Shown here one piece after another: positions 1 to 7,482 of a stretch of DNA of 64,000 nucleotides. The stretch's first letter is position 1. Every line of letters begins with the position of its first letter. The stretch is taken from NCBI GenBank assembly GCA_041484195.1, contig JBGPHC010000007.1, positions 1-64,000 of the forward strand, in the 5' to 3' direction. A program made the position numbers and the translations under genes. The notes beneath the pieces were generated by a model. The model was not told the origin of the DNA and did no database searches. It saw only the letters and a program-made list of their open reading frames with translations. Source of the DNA: PSRI01 sp041484195. Its GTDB lineage: Bacteria > Bacteroidota > Bacteroidia > Chitinophagales > Chitinophagaceae.

Positions 1-169
1 AATCTTCTGTATTCCTTGCGCTCCTGGCAGTTCCTGGCGTTCCTTGCGTTACCTCCCTCGTTGTTATTTTTTGTATCGCAAAGCCCGCAAAGGTTTCGCA
101 AAGCCCGCAAAATCTTCTGTATTCCTTGCGCTCCTTGCGCTTCCTGGCGTTCCTTGCGTTACTTCCCTC
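1..169. repeat. Low-complexity intergenic repeat, 110-base period
   Basis: Two near-identical 59-base copies lie at 1-59 and 111-169, a 110-base period, differing at only a few bases. Each is itself made of short units around TTCCTTGCG / TTCCTGGCG. Between them a 20-base unit built on TCGCAAAGCCCGCAAA occurs twice (76-91 and 96-111). Such GCAAAG/CTTTGC-rich strings are, from general knowledge, common between genes in Chitinophagaceae genomes. Short open frames across them are repeat-derived and not credible genes. The repeat runs to the window edge, so it may continue leftwards. Confidence 0.8.
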
Positions 170-354
170 ACCTTCGGCGCGTGGCCCGACAAATATTAAC
201 AATGAGTGCCCGGCCAAGAGGAAATATAACGCTAATCAACAACCGAAAACAATCTTCGTTTGTCTAAATTTTGACTTCCAGGAATTTGCTACCAGGCTTA
301 GTAACTTCTTCAGCCCGGGTTCTTGAGTCGAAGCCGGTGTTAAATTCCGCCTGG
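170..354. other. Intergenic, nothing recognised
   Basis: Non-coding stretch between the repeat and the stop codon of serA. I see no hairpin with a T-run, no RNA gene and no credible small open frame. Confidence 0.6.
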
Positions 355-1593
355 CTAATATAGCATTCTCACTTTGATGGTTTCCTTCACTTCTTTCAAT
401 AATTCAAGGGCATTCTTTGAAAGCCCCTTGTCAATATCGAGGACCACATAGCCAATCTGGTCATTGGTTTTCAGGTATTGCGCCAGGATATTGATATTAT
501 GACTGGACAATTGGGTATTGATCTGCGACAATACGCCCGGCACGTTCCTGTGAATGTGCAGAATCCGGTGTGTTCCTTCCTGCAGGGGCAGTGCCAGTTC
601 GGGCACAGTATGTGATCCTGTGGTAATGCCGGTTTCCAGGAAATTTATCAGCTTTGTGCTCACATCTTCCCCAATATTCGCCTGTGCCTCCTCGGTAGAG
701 CCGCCGATATGCGGCGTTAGAATCACATTGGGCAGATTTTGCAAAGGTGTTTGAAAAGGATCCCCGTTTCTTTCAGGTTCCACAGGATAAACGTCGATGG
801 CTGCACCCGATATCTGTCCAGCCTGGATGGCCTGGCGGAGCGATTCCAGTTCCACCACTTCTCCCCTGGCATAATTGATAAGGATGGCCCCCTTTTTTGT
901 TTGTTTAAGGGTATTTTTATTGATCATGTTCCTGGTCTGAGCCGTTTCAGGCACATGCAGAGTTATGATATCGGCCTCGCCCAGCACTTCTTTCAAGGTC
1001 TTTCGCGCTTGCGCGTTCCCGAGAGGAAGTCTGGTGCGGATATCGTAAAATATCACTTTCATACCCAGGCCCTCGGCCAATACACTCACCTGGGCCCCGA
1101 TATTACCATAACCGATGATGCCCAGGGTCTTGCCCCTTATTTCATAGCTGCCTTTGGCCTCTTTCAGCCAGATGCCTTCATGGGCCGCCCTGTTTTTATC
1201 TGGTATGCGACGGATCAGCATAATGGAAAGGGCAATGACCAATTCCGCGACCGACCTGGTATTGGAATAAGGCGCATTAAAAACCGCAACGCCTTGATTG
1301 GTGGCCGATTGGAGGTCAACCTGGTTTACCCCGATGCAGAAACATCCAATCGCCTGTAATTTCTTAGCCGCATTCAGCACATTCGCGCTGATATGTGATT
1401 TGGAGCGGATACCAAGCAGATGCACATCCCTGATTTCACGAATCAGCTCTTCTTCGGGTAAGGCCCCTGTGAGTTTCCGGACTGAATCATATCCGGCCCT
1501 TTTGAAGTTTTGAACCGCTAATTCGCTGATATTTTCCAGCAATAAAATGTTAATCTTCTCCCTTGGATAGCTGGTTGGTTTTTTTTCGTTCAT
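355..1593 (-). CDS. serA: D-3-phosphoglycerate dehydrogenase
   Basis: Catalyses the NAD-dependent oxidation of 3-phosphoglycerate to 3-phosphohydroxypyruvate, the first committed step of serine synthesis, in the cytoplasm. The 412 residues match the short SerA form with a C-terminal ACT domain (E. coli SerA is 410). An N-terminal catalytic half is followed by the Rossmann motif GYGNIG at 161-166. The family's catalytic Arg lies in NYARGEVV (about 240) and the His in TPHIGGSTEEA (about 297). Residues from about 335 form the ACT domain, which in this family binds serine for feedback inhibition. The ATG at 1593 gives the full domain. It is divergent from the serine hydrolase gene, with 71 bases between starts, and no other serine pathway gene is adjacent. 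Confidence 0.95.
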   Translation of the reverse strand: MNEKKPTSYPREKINILLLENISELAVQNFKRAGYDSVRKLTGALPEEELIREIRDVHLLGIRSKSHISANVLNAAKKLQAIGCFCIGVNQVDLQSATNQGVAVFNAPYSNTRSVAELVIALSIMLIRRIPDKNRAAHEGIWLKEAKGSYEIRGKTLGIIGYGNIGAQVSVLAEGLGMKVIFYDIRTRLPLGNAQARKTLKEVLGEADIITLHVPETAQTRNMINKNTLKQTKKGAILINYARGEVVELESLRQAIQAGQISGAAIDVYPVEPERNGDPFQTPLQNLPNVILTPHIGGSTEEAQANIGEDVSTKLINFLETGITTGSHTVPELALPLQEGTHRILHIHRNVPGVLSQINTQLSSHNINILAQYLKTNDQIGYVVLDIDKGLSKNALELLKEVKETIKVRMLY

Positions 1594-1664
1594 GATTTTG
1601 TGCTAAAATTGCAGCGAAAATAATAAGTTATCTTCTTTCTACGTTCTTCAGATACCAAATCCAG

Positions 1665-2831
1665 ATGAAAAACTTGTTAAAAGTCATACTACCCTTTGTG
1701 CTCATGGCAGGATGCTATTCCACCATTGACAAGAGCAAGCCAGAGATAGCGAAAGCCGATTCCCTGGTCAATTATCCCCCCACTCCTCCCAAGGTATCAG
1801 AACCTGAATTCAAGCGCTATTATAAGGCCGCCCAGGAATTTTATGAGTCCCAATTGGAAAGATCCCATTTTAATGGCGAATTCCTCGTGGCCAAGAACGG
1901 GCAGGTGATATACGAAAAGAATTCTGGATTCACCCGATTTCAGACAAAGGATTCGATGAGTGCTCACAGCTCATTGCAATTGGCATCTGTTTCAAAGACC
2001 TTCACAGGAATGGCCATCATGAAATTATGGGAAGAAGGCAAACTACAGCTATCCGATGAAGTTTCAGTTTACCTGCCGGAGTTTCCTTACAAAGGCGTTA
2101 CCATCAGGACCCTTCTCAATCACCGAAGCGGTTTACCCAATTATGTGCACGTGATGGAGCTTTTTGGATGGAACAGAAATAAAATCGCGACAAACCAGGA
2201 TGTTTTGAAATTCCTTACTGATAATAAGAAGAAACTTCAGGTAGGCTCCCCAGACAGAGGATTCAGCTATTGCAACACGAACTATGCTTTGCTGGCTTTG
2301 GTCATCGAAAAAATCAGCGGGATACCCTATCCCCAGTTCATGCAGGAAACATTTTTCACACCCCTGCAGATGAACGATACCTATGTGTTTACCATGTCGG
2401 ATTCTTCCAGGTCCATTCCTTCTTACAACTGGAGAGGAAGACAGGAAGTCTTCACTTTCCTTGATGCAGTATATGGTGACAAGAATATTTTCAGCACGGC
2501 TCAGGATATGCTGAAATGGGACATTGCGTTGGTATATGGAAATCTTTTCAAGCCTGCTACTTTGGATTCAGCATACCGTGGCTACAGTTATGAAAAGCCC
2601 GGAATCAAGAACTATGGACTGGGCTGGAGAATGCTCAACTATCCTACGGGAGAAAAGATCATTTATCACAACGGCTGGTGGCATGGCAGCAATACGGTAT
2701 TCGCCCGGCTCCTGCAGGATTCCGCCACCATCATCATCCTGGGAAATAAATTCAACCGCAATATTTATCACGCCAAACAACTCTTTCCCGTTTTCGGCAA
2801 ATACGAAACGGATGAAGACACTGAAGAGTAA
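1665..2831 (+). CDS. Serine hydrolase, class C beta-lactamase/PBP fold, lipoprotein
   Basis: A 388-residue member of the beta-lactamase-related serine hydrolase family, which includes esterases, D-peptidases and class C beta-lactamases. The N terminus looks like a lipoprotein signal, with the lipobox-like MAGC ending at Cys17. The catalytic motifs are present: SVSK at 108-111 (nucleophile Ser108, Lys111), a Tyr-Cys-Asn triad near 203, and a late His-Asn-Gly (HNGWWHG) replacing the KTG box. The substrate cannot be told from sequence, and a true antibiotic lactamase role is unlikely to be assignable here. It stands alone, divergent from serA and followed by nnr with its own promoter. Confidence 0.85.
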   Translation: MKNLLKVILPFVLMAGCYSTIDKSKPEIAKADSLVNYPPTPPKVSEPEFKRYYKAAQEFYESQLERSHFNGEFLVAKNGQVIYEKNSGFTRFQTKDSMSAHSSLQLASVSKTFTGMAIMKLWEEGKLQLSDEVSVYLPEFPYKGVTIRTLLNHRSGLPNYVHVMELFGWNRNKIATNQDVLKFLTDNKKKLQVGSPDRGFSYCNTNYALLALVIEKISGIPYPQFMQETFFTPLQMNDTYVFTMSDSSRSIPSYNWRGRQEVFTFLDAVYGDKNIFSTAQDMLKWDIALVYGNLFKPATLDSAYRGYSYEKPGIKNYGLGWRMLNYPTGEKIIYHNGWWHGSNTVFARLLQDSATIIILGNKFNRNIYHAKQLFPVFGKYETDEDTEE

Positions 2832-2918
2832 TTGTCCCCAAACATCATTGAAACCCCGGCAAGACATTCCCAGACAGGGCCGGACTTGATTTTTTAAACC
2901 TGGAGCCTGCGCAATAGA

Positions 2919-2949
2919 TTTGGCCACTACCATGCTTGCAGTAATTTTG
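2919..2949 (+). promoter_or_regulatory. Promoter of nnr (Bacteroidota type)
   Basis: TTTG at 2919-2922, a 19-base spacer, then TAATTTTG at 2942-2949: an exact match to the Bacteroidota primary sigma consensus TTTG-N19-TAnnTTTG. The ATG is only 15 bases after the -7 element, so the leader would be about ten bases. Confidence 0.7.
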
Positions 2950-2964
2950 CAGTAAAGCTCCTGC

Positions 2965-4470
2965 ATGAAGATTTTCTCCACCGATCAGGTCAGGGAATGG
3001 GACAAAGCCACGATTAGGAAAGAGTCCACTGATTCCATCAATCTAATGGAAAGGGCGGCCCAGAAATGCACTGAATGGTTAATTAAAAATATCCCGGCCG
3101 ACAAGAAATTCATTGTTTTTTGCGGGAAAGGAAATAATGGAGGAGACGGTCTGGCCATTGCCCGAATGTTGTTACAGCATGACCGGCAGCTTAGGACTTT
3201 CATTTTGGCCGCACCCAATTCCACATCCGGGGATTTTTCGGTTAACCTTCAACGTCTGGAAAAACTCGCAGGTGATATTGAAAGGATTGAAACGGAAAAA
3301 CAATTTCCTCAAATTGATACAGGCATTGTGGTCGTTGACGCCCTCTTCGGTTATGGATTGAACCGGCCTCTGTCGAATTTGACAGCCGCATTGGTAAATC
3401 ATATAAATAAGTATTCTTCCGTCACCATCTCCATTGATATGCCCAGCGGGCTATTCGCAGACAAGAGTTCAAAGGACGGGGTAGTTATAAATGCGACGCA
3501 TACGCTGACTTTTCAAACAATGAAACTGGCTTTTCTGCTTCCTGAGAATGGATCCTATGTGGGAGATATTCATGTGCTGGACATAGGCCTGGACAAGGAC
3601 TTTTACATTAATACGCCCTGCAGGTTTGAAATTTCGGAACCGGAATTGATAAGTTCATTTCACAGACCCAGGAAAAAATTCTCGCATAAGGGGAATTATG
3701 GCGATGCGGCCCTGGTAGTGGGAAGCTATGGCATGATGGGAGCAGCCGTTCTCAGCGCGAGGGCCTGCCTGAAGATCGGGGCGGGTAAACTAACCTGCTA
3801 TATTCCGGCCTGCGGTTTTTCCATATTGCAAACGGCCCTGCCGGAAGCGATGTGCATGATGGATGAAAACGAGAAATTCCTGACTAAGCTCTCACTGAAA
3901 AGGTCATACGAAGTTTATGGCATCGGTCCTGGCATGGGACAGCAGGAAATCAGCGCGGGAGTCCTGGAAGAATTGTTCTTGTCAGCCAAAGGGCCGGTTG
4001 TAGTTGACGCGGACGCACTGAATATTCTTTCAACGAGAAAAGAGCTGTATGAATTCATCCCGGCCAATTCGATCCTCACGCCGCACCCAAAGGAATTTGA
4101 GCGCTTATTTGGCGGCAGTTCCAATGATTTTGAGAGGCTGGAACTGGCTTTGGAAAAGGCCAGGGCTTTGAATATATTCATAGTGCTGAAAGGGCATTAT
4201 AGTTTCATTGCCATGCCTGAAGGGAGGGGATTCTTCAACCCCACCGGGAATCCCGGTATGGCAACAGCAGGTAGCGGCGATGTGCTTACAGGAGTATTAA
4301 CCGGATTGCTGGCACAAGGGTATGGCCCCATTCAGGCCGCCCTCGCGGGTGTTTACCTGCATGGTCTGGCGGGTGATATCGCCGCGGAAGAATGGTCTCA
4401 GGAAGCCATGATGGCGGGCGATATTTGTAATGCGATACCCGCGGCCATAAAAAAAATATTCTACCGGTAA
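2965..4470 (+). CDS. nnr: Bifunctional NAD(P)H-hydrate epimerase / ADP-dependent NAD(P)H-hydrate dehydratase
   Basis: Repairs hydrated NADH and NADPH. The N-terminal domain (about 1-215, YjeF_N) epimerises R- and S-NAD(P)HX, and the C-terminal domain (about 225-495, ribokinase-like, YjeF_C) dehydrates the S form using ADP. The FCGKGNNGGDGLAIAR loop at about 50-65 is the epimerase signature. In the dehydratase half, GIGPGMG, DADALN, LTPHPKEF and NPTGNPGMATAGSGDVLTG are the nucleotide-binding and catalytic motifs, with the Asp in GSGD expected to be catalytic. The length of 501 is normal for the fused bacterial enzyme. It is a single gene with its own promoter. Confidence 0.96.
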   Translation: MKIFSTDQVREWDKATIRKESTDSINLMERAAQKCTEWLIKNIPADKKFIVFCGKGNNGGDGLAIARMLLQHDRQLRTFILAAPNSTSGDFSVNLQRLEKLAGDIERIETEKQFPQIDTGIVVVDALFGYGLNRPLSNLTAALVNHINKYSSVTISIDMPSGLFADKSSKDGVVINATHTLTFQTMKLAFLLPENGSYVGDIHVLDIGLDKDFYINTPCRFEISEPELISSFHRPRKKFSHKGNYGDAALVVGSYGMMGAAVLSARACLKIGAGKLTCYIPACGFSILQTALPEAMCMMDENEKFLTKLSLKRSYEVYGIGPGMGQQEISAGVLEELFLSAKGPVVVDADALNILSTRKELYEFIPANSILTPHPKEFERLFGGSSNDFERLELALEKARALNIFIVLKGHYSFIAMPEGRGFFNPTGNPGMATAGSGDVLTGVLTGLLAQGYGPIQAALAGVYLHGLAGDIAAEEWSQEAMMAGDICNAIPAAIKKIFYR

Positions 4471-4566
4471 TGAACCCTTCATGTTTCGTATATTAAAATA
4501 TTGTTAGCTAATTCATGACAGATGAATTGTGGATAAATCCTCATTTTGAGAAATAACCGTTTTCCT

Positions 4567-4597
4567 TTTGGTATTTGCTCATAAGGTCTTACTTTAG
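4567..4597 (+). promoter_or_regulatory. Promoter of the T9SS beta-helix gene
   Basis: TTTG at 4567-4570, a 19-base spacer, then TACTTTAG at 4590-4597 (one mismatch to TAnnTTTG). The predicted leader is about 140 bases before the ATG at 4745. Confidence 0.5.
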
Positions 4598-4744
4598 TAG
4601 TGAAACTGCAACAGGAATTTCCTTCAAAATCTTCCTGCGGTCTCACCATCCAATTCCACAAAAGGCCTGCGATCCCCCAACCCTTGACTTCATTTAGACG
4701 TTAATGAATTTAAACCATCTAGTGAATCAAAACCAACTTTGGCC

Positions 4745-7279
4745 ATGAAAAAATTTTACCAACTTATTTGCTTATTGCTCTTAGCAGGAGGCTTTACCAC
4801 AGTTACTCAGGCCCAGCAAAACACTTTCGTTGTAACAACTAGTGCGGACAATGGAAACAATGCAACGCCAACTTCAGGCAGTTTGAGAGAAGCTATTAAC
4901 TTGGCCAACACAACTGCTAATCTTGCAGGAGGGCCTGACATTATTCAGTTCAATATAGCTGTAAGCGGTGTTCAAACGCTTCCTCTAATCAACAATCCGC
5001 TTCCAACAATTTCGGAAGCAGTGATCATTGATGGATATAGCGAGCCTGGATCCGTACAGGGGCCTGTTGGCAGTGGTACCAGGCAGGTTAATATTGCAAT
5101 TGACGGTTCGGGCATCCCTGCATCAGACGGCTTTACAATTGATGCCAGTGATGTCACAATAAGTGGAGTAGCACTTTTTAATTTCAATGGAAACGGAATG
5201 ATCCTTTCAAACGGTGCAGCGAGCAGGAATAACCTATTTGTCTGGGGCTGCTATATCGGGCTTGATGCTTCGGGAAGTATTCCCGGAACTGGAATAGGTG
5301 GTAACGCCAATAACGGGATCTGGGTAGCAGGTGGAGTTAATGTTCACAGTGGCATCCAAATTGGAACCAACCTTGACGGTACGAATGACGCCAACGAAGG
5401 CAATGCGATATCTTCCAATAATCCTATCACAACTAATAATAATGATGGTGTATTATTGGAAAACACCATTAGTTCAAATGTTTCAGGCAATTACCTGGGT
5501 GTTGATGGAACCGGCAATGCTGCCGCGAAAAATGGGAGGAATGGCGTTGCCCTGCTAAATTGTGCCCCAGCCAACAGTGGCCAGCAAAATTTGATAGGAA
5601 CCAATGGGGACAATCTGAATGATGCTACTGAAGGCAATATCATCTCGAATAACGGGAACGGAGTTGCACTAATGAATGCGAATTTTACTACGGTGGCGGG
5701 TAATATCATCGGATTGTTTAAGAATGGGAATGCTGCGGGAAACATTCCTAATGGTATCATACCCTTAGGATCTGGAATAATCATGTGGGGCTCATCAAAC
5801 AATATAATTGGCGTGAATGGAGACGGGAGTGCCGGCGAAATCAATGAGAAGAACTACATATGCGAAAACGCCTGGAATGGAGTTACAATTTATGACCAGG
5901 GTGGTATTGGAGGAGCTCCGAACAATAATGTGGTGGCCGGAAATTCGATTGGAGTTGGATTGGACGGAACTACCCCTCACGGCAATCTTCAATTTGGGGT
6001 TGGAATTGTAAGCAACACATCTAATGGTGCAATTAACAATAGGATCGGGAGCAATGATGATGGAACTTCTGATAATTTGGAAGGAAATGTACTTGCCAAC
6101 AATGGTGTGGACGGCTCTGGTATCTACAGTGTTTTCTCAGGTCCGACTGATGGCAACCGCTTTTCCAGGAATTCTTATTTTGGTAACGGGAGGGCAGCAA
6201 TAAACCTCATAGTCAACACTGGCCTAGCTACCTGCCCTAATCCCAACCAGGGCGCACCTTCTGCTCCAGGTGCTTTTCAACCGAATGATTTATATGACCA
6301 CCCGGTATTAGAAAATGTAATACTTGGAGGGGCAGCAAGCGTGACTTTCACCGGATGGGCCCTGCCAGGCAGTACCATTCAATTCTATAAGGTTGAAGGG
6401 GTGTCAAATTTCCCCTGCGGTTCGACTTTGCAATTCCAACAGGGAAAAACCTATCTCGTGAGCGCTACTGAAGGGAGCGGATCTGATGCTGATGCAACCA
6501 CTTCCGCTTATACTCTGGCCCAGGAAGGAACCAACCCTGGAACAACTTTTACTGCGAACAGGTTTTCATTCACCATACCCGCGGCAAATCTTGCGGCTCC
6601 CATTACCGGTGGCGGTTCGGGCGACGGGATCGTAGCCCTCGCCATCAGCGATGGTGTAAGTACTACACCCCTATCCGCACTGGGAAGCACTTCGCAATTC
6701 AGCGGGATGGTTGTGGCCACCGGTGTATTACCAGTGACCCTTCTCTATTTTGATGCCAAGGCTGCAGCTGGTAATGTGAACCTGCATTGGGCTACAGGTA
6801 CTGAATCAAACAGCGATCATTTTGAAATTGAAAGAAGCGCGGACGGCATTCATTTCTCCTTTGTAGGATCTGTGAACGCGAAAGGAAATTCCAGCACTAC
6901 CGTCGAATATAATTTTGTTGATGGCAATTCACTAAATGGGGTCAGTTATTATCGCCTCAAACAAGTGGATAAAGACGGGCAATATGTTTACAGCAATACG
7001 GTCGTCATCAGGTCCGGCGGAGCTTCAAACAGGGTGCTCATCAGCCCCAACCCTGCCAGAGGAAATACGGTCATATCACTCTCACTCGGCAAGGCCGAAG
7101 TACTGAGCGTTCGCCTGATAGATAATATGGGCAGGACGGCCAAGACATACAATGTATCAGGTGTACCGGGAATGAACCAGTTCTATCTGAATGATCTCAG
7201 CAATCTGCCTTCGGGTGTATATAACCTGGAGATAACCGGATCTTCAACCCGGATCAGGGAAAGGCTGGTGAAAAATTAG
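4745..7279 (+). CDS. T9SS-secreted right-handed beta-helix surface protein
   Basis: An 844-residue exported protein. A signal peptide (MKKFYQLICLLLLAGGF...QAQ) is followed by a CSLREAI-like start (SGSLREAINLANT), typical of beta-helix polymorphic surface proteins. From about 120 to 480 there is an Asn/Gly-rich solenoid in which units resembling IGTNxDGxNDxxEGNxISxN recur. A spacer region follows. The last ~80 residues (from about LISPNPARGN) form the type A Por secretion C-terminal sorting domain that directs type IX secretion and anchoring. The ATG at 4745 is preferred because the alternative upstream start is TTG and the signal peptide begins at MKKF. The ligand or role is unknown; adhesion or polysaccharide binding is inference from the fold. 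A terminator follows. Confidence 0.85.
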   Translation: MKKFYQLICLLLLAGGFTTVTQAQQNTFVVTTSADNGNNATPTSGSLREAINLANTTANLAGGPDIIQFNIAVSGVQTLPLINNPLPTISEAVIIDGYSEPGSVQGPVGSGTRQVNIAIDGSGIPASDGFTIDASDVTISGVALFNFNGNGMILSNGAASRNNLFVWGCYIGLDASGSIPGTGIGGNANNGIWVAGGVNVHSGIQIGTNLDGTNDANEGNAISSNNPITTNNNDGVLLENTISSNVSGNYLGVDGTGNAAAKNGRNGVALLNCAPANSGQQNLIGTNGDNLNDATEGNIISNNGNGVALMNANFTTVAGNIIGLFKNGNAAGNIPNGIIPLGSGIIMWGSSNNIIGVNGDGSAGEINEKNYICENAWNGVTIYDQGGIGGAPNNNVVAGNSIGVGLDGTTPHGNLQFGVGIVSNTSNGAINNRIGSNDDGTSDNLEGNVLANNGVDGSGIYSVFSGPTDGNRFSRNSYFGNGRAAINLIVNTGLATCPNPNQGAPSAPGAFQPNDLYDHPVLENVILGGAASVTFTGWALPGSTIQFYKVEGVSNFPCGSTLQFQQGKTYLVSATEGSGSDADATTSAYTLAQEGTNPGTTFTANRFSFTIPAANLAAPITGGGSGDGIVALAISDGVSTTPLSALGSTSQFSGMVVATGVLPVTLLYFDAKAAAGNVNLHWATGTESNSDHFEIERSADGIHFSFVGSVNAKGNSSTTVEYNFVDGNSLNGVSYYRLKQVDKDGQYVYSNTVVIRSGGASNRVLISPNPARGNTVISLSLGKAEVLSVRLIDNMGRTAKTYNVSGVPGMNQFYLNDLSNLPSGVYNLEITGSSTRIRERLVKN

Positions 7280-7308
7280 AATATCAATTCTAAAAATATT
7301 TTGCCTGG

Positions 7309-7337
7309 AGCCCTTTCAGCAATGGAAGGGCTTCTTT
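7309..7337 (+). terminator. Rho-independent terminator after the beta-helix gene
   Basis: A perfect 7-bp stem AGCCCTT (7309-7315) / AAGGGCT (7326-7332) with a 10-base loop, followed by TCTTTATT, lying 30 bases after the stop codon. Confidence 0.7.
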
Positions 7338-7433
7338 ATTCCGGGGAAAAATCGCGGCCTGAATTGCTATTTCCCAGGACTTCCTGACCCGAAATAATTG
7401 ACATAGTGAAGGGAATTATTGGAGCTAATCCCC

Positions 7434-7441
7434 TATTTTTG
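7434..7441 (+). promoter_or_regulatory. Candidate -7 element for hppA
   Basis: TATTTTTG fits TAnnTTTG exactly and sits 41 bases before the hppA ATG. I find no TTTG at the right distance upstream, so this is only half a promoter match. Confidence 0.35.
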
Positions 7442-7482
7442 CCGTCCCTTAAACATAACCTATTTCATAAGAACCAACGTTT

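Noticed and set aside
739..1359. 206-codon open frame opposite serA
   Set aside because: It is the shadow of the serA coding strand with no start signal or family similarity.
1665..2831. Antibiotic class C beta-lactamase
   Set aside because: The fold motifs fit the wider serine hydrolase family. The KTG box is replaced by HNG and nothing supports drug hydrolysis.
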